Shown: piece by piece, positions 37,610 to 46,543 of the stretch
How the letters are laid out: each line of letters starts with the position of its first letter
Position numbering within the stretch: the first letter of the stretch is position 1
DNA from: Rhodospirillaceae bacterium
GTDB lineage: Bacteria; Pseudomonadota; Alphaproteobacteria; Rhodospirillales; Rhodospirillaceae
DNA: 64,000 bases
NCBI GenBank assembly: GCA_029245025.1
Contig: JAQWQC010000027.1
Span: forward strand, 30,661 to 94,660
Direction of reading: 5' to 3'
Program-made: the position numbers and the translations under genes
Notes under the pieces: generated by a model
Database searches by the model: none
Seen by the model: only the letters and a program-made list of their open reading frames with translations
What the model was told of the DNA's origin: nothing

Positions 37610-37799
37610 CGTTTGTGCCTCCGCCCGATATCATGCGCTTGAGTTTATAAAAATATTTGCGACATGTGTATCCGATCGCAGCGATAAGCCCGAGGACTGT
37701 CGTTACGATGACGCTGCCTGAACCTGGGTCAACATAGGCATATGCTTCTGTGCTGGACATCAGCAATATTACAAAGGAAAGTCTTGATAGATTTTGCAT
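37587..37799 (-). CDS. small exported VDPGSGS membrane protein
   Basis: 70 residues. A signal-peptide-like N-terminus (about 1-21, ending EAYA) is followed by YVDPGSGS, then a second hydrophobic helix (about 30-46) and a basic tail with CRKYFYKLKR. The DPG(S/T)GS stretch would lie just outside the membrane. I recall similar small unnamed proteins next to methyltransferase and sulfatase-like genes in other bacteria, but cannot confirm this here. Its 3' end overlaps the methyltransferase start, making it the first gene of the four-gene cluster. Confidence 0.75.
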   Translation of the reverse strand: MQNLSRLSFVILLMSSTEAYAYVDPGSGSVIVTTVLGLIAAIGYTCRKYFYKLKRMISGGGTNDEPKNDT

Positions 37800-37907
37800 A
37801 TTGTTCGAGTTCCCAATTGAGAGTTGTCACATATTTACAAAGTATTGTGAAGCTGTGCGGGCGGTATCGAGATAGTGGCGCAAGGACTCTGAGGGTCTAA
37901 AAATTTA

Positions 37908-38636
37908 CTAAACGTCTAGATTTAAGCTTCCTTGCGGACCAGATTGATCTGTCGTCGCCCACAGATGGAATGCCTCGCTGGCTTTGACCTCTCCATCGGC
38001 GATCATTGACCTCCAGACTTCACAGCCTTCGATAAAAAACGGGATGCTTCCTGTGAACATGGAGTAGCTCATGGCTTCCGCGATGTGTTCTTCTGAGACA
38101 TCTTCGTCATAAGACCAGGCTATGTGCCACTTTAACTCCTGCCAATTTTGCAGAGAGGTGTGAATCGCAATCATCACAAGTTGAAGTCGTGAAAGGGTTA
38201 TTTCAGTTCCGTCCGTTATCTTCAGCAATGTGTCTAGGTAGAATGAAGAACCGCTAATCTCTGGAACTTGATCGCGCCAGTATTGCATCGCAAAAGTTAG
38301 CGAGTCAGTTCCTCGGGCTATAGCGGCAAGCTGGGCTGCGGCCCTCACTTCTACTGCGGACCCTCCAGCATCGAGAAATTTAGTGACATGCTGAGTGGCC
38401 AAATACTCTTCACGGGCGGCTAGGATACCAAGCCAGATAAACTCTTTCTCAACCGGGTCGAGTTGTCGTTGGTTTAACGTAAGGGCGTTATAACAGGCAT
38501 CGTAGCCAGCTAGTAATTCCGGAGCTGTGAGCGCCAGTAAACCATGGTGCGGCATAAGATAACCGCGCTTTGCTTTGATTTCTTCCAGTCGTTTTGCGAA
38601 ATCGGCGGCAGAAGCCACATTTTGTGCATCAGTCAT
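37908..38636 (-). CDS. carboxymuconolactone decarboxylase/AhpD-like family protein
   Basis: 242 residues, helical and soluble. The segment EKEFIWLGILAAREEYLATQHVTKFLDAGG resembles the CMD/AhpD helix pair (positions about 62-91), with the conserved His kept. The CxxC pair of AhpD peroxidase-type members is absent, so a disulfide-reductase role is unlikely and the activity is unknown. A second half-copy of the fold appears near 150-190. Lies upstream of the four-gene membrane cluster on the same strand, about 110 bases before it. Confidence 0.72.
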   Translation of the reverse strand: MTDAQNVASAADFAKRLEEIKAKRGYLMPHHGLLALTAPELLAGYDACYNALTLNQRQLDPVEKEFIWLGILAAREEYLATQHVTKFLDAGGSAVEVRAAAQLAAIARGTDSLTFAMQYWRDQVPEISGSSFYLDTLLKITDGTEITLSRLQLVMIAIHTSLQNWQELKWHIAWSYDEDVSEEHIAEAMSYSMFTGSIPFFIEGCEVWRSMIADGEVKASEAFHLWATTDQSGPQGSLNLDV

Positions 38637-38954
38637 ACCAAACAGCCCCTCGCGCTCATTTAAAACGTTCTACCGGATGGCAGTAGTCAGATATCTGTAT
38701 CACCGGTGATTTTAATTCCCTATCAGCAATTCTCTGTGCAAGATATTACCATAGCAATGAGACGTCTTTGCAAGACAGGCTTATGGTGCATGAATTGGAT
38801 CACGGAGATCCAAATTAGTCGGAATTGCAGCAACTATCGACATGGGTGCCTGGCAGTATGGGATTATGGAATCACTTTGATTGTGAGTAGACAGCCGCTA
38901 ACTTGATTGAGGAATTTAACTTAAATCATACCTATCCGCTCTGAAGGAGAGGCG
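38637..38954. other. divergent intergenic region
   Basis: 318 bases between two divergent genes. Besides the dyad at 38795-38813 I see no gene or repeat. The last 15 bases hold GAAGGAGAGG, a strong ribosome binding site for the LysM gene. Confidence 0.5.
38795..38813. promoter_or_regulatory. perfect 7-bp dyad, possible operator
   Basis: TTGGATC, a five-base spacer ACGGA, then GATCCAA. There is no T-run on either side, so it does not look like a terminator. A repressor site controlling the divergent genes is an inference. Confidence 0.35.
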
Positions 38955-39368
38955 ATGGTTATGTCGCGAAATACTTCGTCGCTGATTGTTATCACGGTCG
39001 TCTTTTCGATTGTCACTATTTCAATGGTGGTGAGCCGCATATGGGCACTTGAGCAGCAGATTGAAAAGTTAAATCACGTGAATGCATCCCGATCCGAGGA
39101 ACACGAGAAGATTCAAAAGCATAATGTAGCATTACAAGACCGTCTTAAAGAGCTAGAAGAAGAACTTGAAATAATGCAAAAACCACAAACGATTGAGGGG
39201 CCAGCATCGTTCCCTGTGTCCAGAGTGCTTGCCCAGCGCAATGATACCGTGGCTGACCTATCTAAAAGGGAAAATACGTCCATAGAAACTATATTTGAGC
39301 TTAACAGCTGGCTGAACGGCCGAGACGATCTGCTTCCAGGGCAAGCAATATGGATTCCAAACAAATAA
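38955..39368 (+). CDS. LysM-domain membrane-anchored coiled-coil protein
   Basis: 137 residues. One membrane helix at about 8-26, a Glu/Lys-rich coiled coil at about 32-75 (EKLNHVNASRSEEHEKIQ; LKELEEELEIM), then a C-terminal LysM motif (about 92-136: RNDTVADLSKRENTSIETI, LLPGQAIWIP), which binds peptidoglycan. The architecture suggests a short tether between inner membrane and cell wall. Strong ribosome binding site GGAGAGG upstream. Confidence 0.82.
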   Translation: MVMSRNTSSLIVITVVFSIVTISMVVSRIWALEQQIEKLNHVNASRSEEHEKIQKHNVALQDRLKELEEELEIMQKPQTIEGPASFPVSRVLAQRNDTVADLSKRENTSIETIFELNSWLNGRDDLLPGQAIWIPNK

Positions 39369-39465
39369 GGCTAGAGTTTCTTTGGCGTATTGGATGTTTA
39401 AATTGCCGCTGAGTTAGTTGCACAAAGTTCAATTTTAGCTGTTTTGCTTCCCAATCTAAGCTCAG

Positions 39466-39494
39466 TTAATCGTTTCTTAACGAATTCGTACAAT
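39466..39494 (+). promoter_or_regulatory. putative promoter of candidate RNA
   Basis: TTAATC (39466-39471), 17 bases, TACAAT (39489-39494). The expected start, about 39501, coincides with the 5' end of the paired structure. The -35 match is poor, the -10 good. Confidence 0.35.
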
Positions 39495-39500
39495 CGACAA

Positions 39501-39640
39501 TTGGCCTGCACTTAGCGTCCTATCGTAGGCAAGAACTTGCGGAAACAGGCAGGCGGTCGATTGCCGCAAAGCACCCTCTCAACTTGGCAATCCCTCATCT
39601 ACGATACGCCGTGTTAACTGGGGTGCAGGCAAGGGTAAAT
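39501..39640 (+). ncRNA. candidate structured noncoding RNA
   Basis: Nested helices: GCCTGCAC 39504-39511 with GTGCAGGC 39623-39630 (8 of 8); TATCGTAG 39521-39528 with CTACGATA 39599-39606 (8 of 8); TTGCGG 39537-39542 with CCGCAA 39664-equivalent position 39564-39569 (6 of 6). Between the first two lies an asymmetric internal loop. No coding frame fits. I cannot match it to 6S, SRP, tmRNA or RNase P signatures. The strand is chosen from the upstream promoter-like sequence; no clear intrinsic terminator is seen at the 3' end. Confidence 0.42.
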
Positions 39641-39774
39641 TTTATAGACTTTTCGCAGTGTTAGTCTCTGGTCGTGGGCGGGCCAACACGATCTGTCATT
39701 AGCTAAAGCGACCTAACCAGCATTGGGCCCCCCTGAGTATTGGCAGCTAAACTTTCTGTCAGACTCTTTTTTAA

Positions 39775-40758
39775 CTAAAGATCGCCTTTTAAATGATCGT
39801 CAAAAAAGTGGGTGCCATCTAGGTACCTCCGTATATCTCGTGCCGTAACTCGTGGGTCTTCCAGGGCGGCCATATGACCTAGTCCTGGATAAATCGCGAG
39901 TTGCTTCTCAGGTACATTTTCTAGCAGATCTATAAACTCATACGCCTGATCCACGGTTACGACTGGATTTTTCTCTCCCCACATTATCAAAGTTGGTGCG
40001 GACAGCTTCCTTATCATGCCAACGATGTCTCCAGATACGTATTGTTGCGTGCGGTCAAGCTCAGCTCGGCGGTGATTGTCGCCCATCTGTAGTTCGTGCC
40101 AGCGCGTTACGACTTCGTCCGGAACACTACTAGGATCGCCATAGCCTCCTTCCAGCATGAACTGGAAAAAGCTGCGTGGCGTGATAACGGTCAAAATGTC
40201 AATCCACCAAGGTAACGCTCTAGCTGTATCACGACCGCGCACGCCTGCGTTGAGTGCCCCTGGGTTAAGGAGTACAAGGCGGTTTATCTGATTAGGATTT
40301 CTTATCGTGTAATGTATCGCATGAGTTCCCCCTAGGGATGTTCCGACAATATCGAATTTAGATAAATCCAATGCTTCGTTAAATTTCTGCATCAGTTCGA
40401 CACCGCGATTTATGGTGTAATCGCCACTTGGATCAATTCCAGTTAATCCGTGTCCAGCCATGTCGAAACGAACAACTCGATACTTGTCACTAAGAGCCGT
40501 TACCCATTGGTCCCACATAATTAAGCTAGCCCAATGAGCATGTACAAGAAGTACGGTTGGCCCATCACGGGGGCCATCATCGCGGTAATGAAACCTGACT
40601 CCGTCGATCTCTAGGAACTTGGAATCGATGCTTGCATATTTCTTATGCAACGCATTGGCAGAAAAATCACGATAGTGCCAAGTAGAAGCTGCCCCTATGA
40701 TTAATAGGGTGGGAATAAGAATTGAGAGGCATAGCGCCAACTTGCGCAAACTCTTCAT
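39775..40758 (-). CDS. exported or membrane-anchored alpha/beta hydrolase
   Basis: 327 residues with an N-terminal hydrophobic helix (about 8-27). Typical Abhydrolase_1: oxyanion region LLVHAHWASLIMW, FDMAGHGLTG, nucleophile elbow GTSLGG (Ser), acid in MWGEKNPVV region, and His in GLGHMAALEDP. Complete triad, unlike the HTG group elsewhere in the window. Probably an esterase or lipase of unknown substrate. The paraoxonase-like gene lies 60 bases upstream on the same strand, suggesting a two-gene unit acting on esters or lactones. Confidence 0.85.
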   Translation of the reverse strand: MKSLRKLALCLSILIPTLLIIGAASTWHYRDFSANALHKKYASIDSKFLEIDGVRFHYRDDGPRDGPTVLLVHAHWASLIMWDQWVTALSDKYRVVRFDMAGHGLTGIDPSGDYTINRGVELMQKFNEALDLSKFDIVGTSLGGTHAIHYTIRNPNQINRLVLLNPGALNAGVRGRDTARALPWWIDILTVITPRSFFQFMLEGGYGDPSSVPDEVVTRWHELQMGDNHRRAELDRTQQYVSGDIVGMIRKLSAPTLIMWGEKNPVVTVDQAYEFIDLLENVPEKQLAIYPGLGHMAALEDPRVTARDIRRYLDGTHFFDDHLKGDL

Positions 40759-40818
40759 CGATCCAACTCCATCTACGTATTCCTAAGTTTGCGTGTTCCA
40801 AACGAATTAAGAATCGGA

Positions 40819-41892
40819 TTAGTCATTAATTTGGCATCTTAATAGTTTTCGCTCAGTTATTGATCCTATCAGAAATTCGTTACCGTATTTTGCCCCCACA
40901 CTTCCTGCTGAGAACTCCGTGCCATCGTTTTCGTATATTGTTGTTATTCTGGCACCAGAATCCTCTAAAATCTGCAGTCTTTGAATTTGAGTAGGCGCCG
41001 GTGAGTCGGAATTTACAAAGTGCTGAACCAGAGCAAGTGTATTGGTGTGGTTTGCGATCCAAAGATCTCCGTTCAGTGCGATGTCAATATTGTCTACGCC
41101 AGCTTGAAGGTTGATTGTGTCCGCATGCTCCCCCAATGATCTATCGCGCTCAAGTCTGTATACGCGGATTGACTCTCCAACAGTTTCGCCGACGTAGAGT
41201 TCTGTATAGCTAGGACTGACATTTATGCCTCCAGAGGACTTGAGTCCTGTGTCCACAACTCCAAGTCCCGAGCCATCGAAATAAAATAGTGGGGACATTC
41301 CCCAACCAAATATCATCTCAGCGGCCTTCTCGAGTCCATTTGTCGCGCCGGAATCGTTGGCCACATAAAATTGTCGCGGACCAACGGCGACTAAATCGTT
41401 AGGTTCGCGCAGTAAAGGGCTCGTTATGGTTTCTACGTGACTGAAGAGTTGCTGGCTTTCTTGCTTTTCAAATATCTCTATTCGTTCACCAGCCAGAGCA
41501 TGATTGATAACAATAAGAGTTTCAGTACCGTTATCGGCAACGAAAATACTGAGACCGTGCGGGCGAAAATCTTGAGGTTGTGAATATAGAGCGTTGCTTA
41601 GTTTAACTTTTTGAGAATTGAGGGGCAATGCAAGAATAGAGCCCTTAACAGACTGTCCCTCAACTATGCCTCTTCTATCAAGAACTGATAGGAAAGCAGT
41701 CCCGGACTTCCGATCAATTTGTAGATCCTCGGCACTCCCTTCTTGAATTTCTATAGGGCGGCATGCGCCGGGAGATATTGAGACAACCTCCTCAAATGCT
41801 CCCCCTCTAATCATAAATGACATCACAACAATCGCGACGAGCAGCAGTGCTGCCCCTAAAAAAATAGCAACTGCTTTCAACAGGTTTTTCAT
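40819..41892 (-). CDS. paraoxonase/arylesterase-like beta-propeller protein
   Basis: 357 residues, N-terminal membrane helix at about 5-28. Paraoxonase (PON) landmarks in order: PHGLSIF, REPNDLVAVGPRQFYVANDSG (about 165-185), GGINVSPSYTELYVGE, and GVDNIDIALNGDLWIANH. In PON1 the Asn and Asp of these motifs hold the catalytic calcium, and the enzyme hydrolyses lactones. The same residues are visible here. Lactonase activity is a family-based inference. Precedes the alpha/beta hydrolase gene. Confidence 0.82.
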   Translation of the reverse strand: MKNLLKAVAIFLGAALLLVAIVVMSFMIRGGAFEEVVSISPGACRPIEIQEGSAEDLQIDRKSGTAFLSVLDRRGIVEGQSVKGSILALPLNSQKVKLSNALYSQPQDFRPHGLSIFVADNGTETLIVINHALAGERIEIFEKQESQQLFSHVETITSPLLREPNDLVAVGPRQFYVANDSGATNGLEKAAEMIFGWGMSPLFYFDGSGLGVVDTGLKSSGGINVSPSYTELYVGETVGESIRVYRLERDRSLGEHADTINLQAGVDNIDIALNGDLWIANHTNTLALVQHFVNSDSPAPTQIQRLQILEDSGARITTIYENDGTEFSAGSVGAKYGNEFLIGSITERKLLRCQIND

Positions 41893-42096
41893 CGATTGAA
41901 TCCAATAATTGTGAATCTATGAAACTGGTAGGCTCAATGGCTACAATAATGTGTGCTGATAATAAGACAAAAATTAACTCGCCAATCACATAACGGGATG
42001 TAGGTTCTATATTGACCATTTGTTGGGCAACCCTTTCACGGTAAAGATGGCTGGTTGTACAAGCGCTGAGTGCCCAGAATCAGTTGATGGAGATGT

Positions 42097-42963
42097 ATGA
42101 AAATAGCTTTTATTGGATTGGGCGTGATGGGTTCACCAATGGCTGGGCACCTAGCTGCTGCAGGGCATAAGGTGTCGGTCTATAACCGTACCTATGAAAA
42201 AGCTTTGGCCTGGGCTGCAAAGCATGATGGCAGTGTGTCTAAGTCGCCGAAGTTAGCATGCGAAGGCGCAGATATCGCGATTTGTTGCGTTGGAGATGAC
42301 CCAGACGTTGAATCGGTTGTGCTCGGTGAGGATGGCATGCGGACTGGGCTCTCTTCTGGAACAATTCTTGTCGACCACACTACAACGTCCGCGACACTCG
42401 CGAAATCAGTGAACGAGAATCTATCGAAGGAGGGCATCGATTTCATTGACGCGCCTGTGTCTGGAGGTGAAGCCGGTGCTAAAGAAGGTCGCCTCACAAT
42501 CATGTGCGGAGGAACTCAATCTGCTTTTGATCGATGCAGTCCGATGTTCCGTGCATATGCCACGCACACTCAACTGATTGGACCGAGTGGTAGTGGGCAG
42601 ACTGCGAAGATGGTCAATCAAATCTGCATTGCAGGACTTGTGCAGGCTTTATCAGAAGGAATCGTTTTTGGGCAAGCAAACGGTCTTGATATGCAGTCAG
42701 TTATTGACGCGATCTCAAAAGGTGCCGCTCAATCATGGCAAATGGAAAATCGAGCGGACACTATGATTGAAGGAAAATATGAGTTCGGATTTGCCGTTGA
42801 CTGGATGCGCAAGGACTTGCGCATATGCCTGGAACAAGCACGCAAATCCGGAGTTGACCTTCCAGTTACATCATTAGTGGACCAATTCTACTCAGATATA
42901 CAGGCTCGAAATGGTGGGCTATGGGATACTTCAAGTCTAATCGAAAGACTTAGAACCCCATAA
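42097..42963 (+). CDS. 3-hydroxyisobutyrate-dehydrogenase-family NAD(P)-dependent oxidoreductase
   Basis: 288 residues. Rossmann start FIGLGVMGSPMAGHLAAAG; substrate signature DAPVSGGEAGAKEG; and the catalytic Lys in GSGQTAKMVNQ (about 170). This group oxidises beta-hydroxyacids such as 3-hydroxyisobutyrate, tartronate semialdehyde or succinic semialdehyde partners; the exact substrate cannot be read. Convergent with an aldehyde dehydrogenase 11 bases away, a plausible partner for the semialdehyde product. Confidence 0.92.
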   Translation: MKIAFIGLGVMGSPMAGHLAAAGHKVSVYNRTYEKALAWAAKHDGSVSKSPKLACEGADIAICCVGDDPDVESVVLGEDGMRTGLSSGTILVDHTTTSATLAKSVNENLSKEGIDFIDAPVSGGEAGAKEGRLTIMCGGTQSAFDRCSPMFRAYATHTQLIGPSGSGQTAKMVNQICIAGLVQALSEGIVFGQANGLDMQSVIDAISKGAAQSWQMENRADTMIEGKYEFGFAVDWMRKDLRICLEQARKSGVDLPVTSLVDQFYSDIQARNGGLWDTSSLIERLRTP

Positions 42964-42974
42964 TCTTACGACAG

Positions 42975-44423
42975 TTATATTTCGTGTAGGTCTTGGAGTT
43001 TGACCGGCATGTCTGGATTAACCATCAAGGCTTTCTTTCTATAAAATCTAAGAATAGATGCGCTACCCATCCTTGAGCCGCCAAGTCCCGACAGATTAAA
43101 AGACGTCTTTTCTGCGTCACGAAGGATAGAGCCTGTAAGTGTCGTGTCCATTAAGCTTACGCCGCCTGCATTGATTCTCTTACCGATTTCCATGGCCTCA
43201 TTCTCGTCACCTGCTATGACTGCTGCAGAAAGCCCAAAATCTGTGTCGTTTGCCAGTGCAACGGCTTCGTCAACCGAAGAAAATTTCATGACTGGCATTA
43301 CTGGTCCGAATGTTTCATCGCGCATTAGAACCATGTCATGACTAACGTCCGTAACTACGGTTGGTGGCACATACTTTCCGCCCTTAATATCTTGCGATTT
43401 TCCACCGCTCTTAATTTTTGCACCCTTGGCTATGGCGTCGTCAATTTGCCGGTCAATGATTCCAGCTTGTTTCTCAAAGATGAGGGGACCGACGTGTCCT
43501 GTATGAATATCTGCGTCATTCAGAGAGATTTCTTCGGTTTTTTCTACCAAGCGATCAACGAAAGCATCATGAATTGATTCGTCGACATAGACTCGTTCAA
43601 TTGAGAAGCAAATTTGACCGGTCGCGTGAACGGACCCGCGAAGCACAGCATCAGTAGCGCGCTCAATGTCGGCCGTCTTCGTAACGACGACTGGGTCTTT
43701 GCCTCCAAGCTCAAGGAATGCAGGGATAAAATTGCGAGCGCAGGCTTCGGCCACTTTTCGACCAGTTGGGACTGACCCTGTGAAACAAATAATATCGACG
43801 TTGTCGATTAAGTCCTGACCTGTCTGCCCACCGCCTTCGACGTAGGTTAGCACTTTGTTGAGTTCTGGTACGGCAGCGATTGAGTCTTGTATCGTTTCGA
43901 TGAAGCGGGGCGTGACTTCACTTGGCTTTATGATCGCAGCTGATCCAGCGATTAGTGCTGGAATAGCGTCTATAGAACTCAGCATTAGTGGAAAGTTCCA
44001 AGGACTAATGACCCCCAACAACGGGTAGGGCACCAATTGTTGGGCAAGTTTTATAGATGGCATTGTAGATGATTCGCCAACGCTAAGGGCGTTTTCAATG
44101 ATACCTTCTGCGCGTTCGCACCAGCCCCTAATACCCCAAATGACAGCGTCTGGGCTCTCGCTGGATAATCTCCAACGGCCTGTATCGGTGGATTCGGCTT
44201 TTACAATTGCATCCCGATTTGCTTCTACCGCATCTGCCCACTTGAGCATAATACCCATACGGTCTGCTAATGGAACGTTGGCCCACTCGACCTGAGCCGA
44301 TCTAAGAGATTGGCATTCCTGAACAATCTCAGCAGTTGTTGGCGGAGATAATTGGTAGTCAATCTCGCCTGTTCGCGGGTTCTTGACCGGAATTGTATTC
44401 ATTTGAGATGCGTCGTCTGGCAT
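42975..44423 (-). CDS. NAD(P)-dependent aldehyde dehydrogenase
   Basis: 482 residues. ALDH superfamily: VISPWNFPLMLS, KPSEVTP, FTGSVPTGRKVAEAC, general base Glu in LELGGKDPVVV, and catalytic Cys in GQICFSIERVYV. DETFGPVMPV and SGLGGSRMG complete the fold. It resembles the succinate-semialdehyde/benzaldehyde-type branch; no specific substrate is claimed. The convergent hydroxyacid dehydrogenase may supply its aldehyde. Confidence 0.93.
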   Translation of the reverse strand: MPDDASQMNTIPVKNPRTGEIDYQLSPPTTAEIVQECQSLRSAQVEWANVPLADRMGIMLKWADAVEANRDAIVKAESTDTGRWRLSSESPDAVIWGIRGWCERAEGIIENALSVGESSTMPSIKLAQQLVPYPLLGVISPWNFPLMLSSIDAIPALIAGSAAIIKPSEVTPRFIETIQDSIAAVPELNKVLTYVEGGGQTGQDLIDNVDIICFTGSVPTGRKVAEACARNFIPAFLELGGKDPVVVTKTADIERATDAVLRGSVHATGQICFSIERVYVDESIHDAFVDRLVEKTEEISLNDADIHTGHVGPLIFEKQAGIIDRQIDDAIAKGAKIKSGGKSQDIKGGKYVPPTVVTDVSHDMVLMRDETFGPVMPVMKFSSVDEAVALANDTDFGLSAAVIAGDENEAMEIGKRINAGGVSLMDTTLTGSILRDAEKTSFNLSGLGGSRMGSASILRFYRKKALMVNPDMPVKLQDLHEI

Positions 44424-44536
44424 GTGTGCCTCTAGACTAGATATAGCAGTTGTAAGTTGTTCTACCCGGTTCAGGGTTACAGTAAAAGCGTTTGATTTTG
44501 CATCAGTAGCGCTAACGCTTATCGAGTTTCCGCAGC

Positions 44537-45334
44537 CTAGGCGTCGAGATGGGCGCTAATTTTCTTCACGATCGCGGTCTTTGCTACATCAAAAAGCCCA
44601 AAGCCGTGATCGGGCCATCTCTCGAAAGATCCATTGTTAATTAGGGATTCTGACCGAGGAGAAATTTCCCAAAGGTCATCTTTGGGCCCAATAGCAAGGA
44701 TGGGCTGTTGCAAACCCGGCAATTTCTCAGCAAATGGGTAGCGCATTGCAGCTTGCCCACCCCAAAAGGCGCAATCGCCTGCTTTAAGCTTGTCTACAAA
44801 ACCGCGCTGAATCAATGAGAGGGTCATGCCAGGGCCAGCCCATTTGACCGATCTGTCCCATTCCGTAGTGATGTGTGATCCATCTTCGTGCATCTGAACG
44901 GGCCAGGGCTGCTCAAAGAAAGCATTTATTTCTTGCTGGGTTAAGACGGGGAGTCCAATCAATACAAGACGCCTAGCTTGGCGAGGTCGTCGTAGCGCAA
45001 TTTCTGTCGCTGTTAAAGCGCCTGTGTGGTAGCCGAGAACATCGAAACCTTTTAGTCCAAGTTGGTCAATTAATTCTTCCATTACATCTGCAAAGTCTTC
45101 TATCAAAGGTGCAGATGTCGGAGGGTCTGACTCACCAAACCCAGGTGTATCAGGTGCGTAAACCGGTCTTGTCTGACCAAAGCTATTCAGTATTTCTGTA
45201 AATACTTTCCCGGACTGGGGGCTCTGATGGAAACAGATGAGCGGCACAGCACCTCTCATTTCAGTGTCAGGTAAGGCGGACCTGACATGGAGCTGTCCGT
45301 ATTTGCAGTCGTAATAAGATCGTCGAATGGTCAT
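44537..45334 (-). CDS. alpha/beta-hydrolase-fold protein, HTG elbow
   Basis: 265 residues, no signal peptide. ICFHQSPQSGKVF at the oxyanion position, APDTPGFGESDPP, and an elbow GYHTGAL (101-105) where GxSxG is expected, so Thr104 replaces the nucleophilic Ser. An Asp (GPKDDLW) and a late His (PDHGFG, His243) look intact. Same HQSP...HTG signature as genes at 60964, 61787 and 62640. It may be a Thr-dependent hydrolase or a lyase-type member of the fold. Confidence 0.84.
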   Translation of the reverse strand: MTIRRSYYDCKYGQLHVRSALPDTEMRGAVPLICFHQSPQSGKVFTEILNSFGQTRPVYAPDTPGFGESDPPTSAPLIEDFADVMEELIDQLGLKGFDVLGYHTGALTATEIALRRPRQARRLVLIGLPVLTQQEINAFFEQPWPVQMHEDGSHITTEWDRSVKWAGPGMTLSLIQRGFVDKLKAGDCAFWGGQAAMRYPFAEKLPGLQQPILAIGPKDDLWEISPRSESLINNGSFERWPDHGFGLFDVAKTAIVKKISAHLDA

Positions 45335-45403
45335 GATATTAGCCAGGAACGATAGTATTCATGCCCATCACCAAAGTTTGATGATGGGCACGCAGTAATT
45401 TTA

Positions 45404-46261
45404 CTATTCTACGGGTTTCACAAAAAGATGGGTAAACCGATCACTTTCTCCGATCGCCAAGCTTTTCTGACGGTCTGCGCCCGTTAGTTCGGGAAAACCT
45501 TCTCTGCCAAAGTACCTTAGCGTCTGCGGCAGGCGCCATACGCGTCCTTCATAATCTTTATCATCCATCGGATTGTCGTTGATGTCTGACACAGCAACGA
45601 GTTGCCAGCCTGCGTCCTCAGCGAGTTTGATTGCGTAACCCTCATTGACATATCCTGACCGTGCTTTGGGATCTTGTTTGATCATCGGATTACCACGATG
45701 CTCAACAACACCCAGGTAACCACCTGGTTTCGCAGAGTTGTACATGATTTCGTACATTTGCTCGATAGTACCTGCACTCATCCAGTTGTGAATATTGCGG
45801 AACGTGAGAACCAAGTCAGCTGTGCCAGGCTCAATCGGTTGTGTAGCTTCAGCTCCAATACCTGCCGCTGCGGCATCGCCATATAGGTCTCTATTGGCAT
45901 CAAAGGCAGCTGAATATCTATCGAACGAATTCTTAGACCGTTCGCTAACGGTCGGATCAGGAAGGGCTCCCACAAATTTTCCAGTTCCAGCAACCACTGG
46001 GGCAATAATTTCTGAATACCATGCTCCTTGTGCGTAAATTTCCAGGACAGTCATGTCCTCTTTGAGACCAAAGAACTTTAGTGTCTCATAAGGGTTGCGG
46101 TATGCATCTCGAGCAACTTTTGCTTCTGACCGATGTTCACCAGCAATTGCTGCACGCAAGCGTGTATCAGTGTTGTCAGCCGCGTTTGCTGACGAGAATG
46201 ATCCAATTATGAGGGTGACAGCCGAAACGGCGCCAAACAATGAGCGTCTACCGAAATCCAT
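45404..46261 (-). CDS. exported methyltransferase-fold protein (COG4798-like)
   Basis: 285 residues. Twin-arginine-like signal GRRSLFGAVSAVTL with cleavage at ANAAD. The mature part matches the predicted-methyltransferase group COG4798: VLEIYAQGAWYSEIIAP at motif I, LVLTFRNIHNWM at motif IV and YLGVVEHRG. Motif I reads YAQGAW instead of a glycine-rich loop. Export is odd because SAM is cytoplasmic, so catalysis is doubtful or uses another ligand. Lies 70 bases upstream of the HTG hydrolase on the same strand. Confidence 0.8.
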   Translation of the reverse strand: MDFGRRSLFGAVSAVTLIIGSFSSANAADNTDTRLRAAIAGEHRSEAKVARDAYRNPYETLKFFGLKEDMTVLEIYAQGAWYSEIIAPVVAGTGKFVGALPDPTVSERSKNSFDRYSAAFDANRDLYGDAAAAGIGAEATQPIEPGTADLVLTFRNIHNWMSAGTIEQMYEIMYNSAKPGGYLGVVEHRGNPMIKQDPKARSGYVNEGYAIKLAEDAGWQLVAVSDINDNPMDDKDYEGRVWRLPQTLRYFGREGFPELTGADRQKSLAIGESDRFTHLFVKPVE

Positions 46262-46543
46262 GTTTCTTTCCTTGTTGGTTGGTCAAGATGTGGTCACGGC
46301 AAGATTACTGCATATTTTGCCATCCAGAAGAAAGTCTGAAACGCGCAACATTCTCGTTATCTGGGAGCCCATATCGACTTAAATTTGCGAAGATTTATTC
46401 GGGTACATAGCAATTGGCCAAGAATGCACGGTCATACTGTCGAGGCTAATCTGAACTTTTAAAATCAGGGGCGCAACAGGGTTGTAACCTCAGAGTTTTA
46501 GTCCTTCCTATGTCCTGGCCTTAGCTAAGAGCTGCGTGCCTAT

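Larger units (their letters stand above)
39369..39774. other. intergenic region downstream of LysM gene
   Basis: 406 bases with no supported gene. It holds the candidate promoter and structured RNA listed next; the rest shows nothing I recognise. Confidence 0.5.

Noticed and set aside
39501..39640. 6S, SRP, tmRNA or RNase P RNA
   Set aside because: None of their signature sequences is present on either strand.
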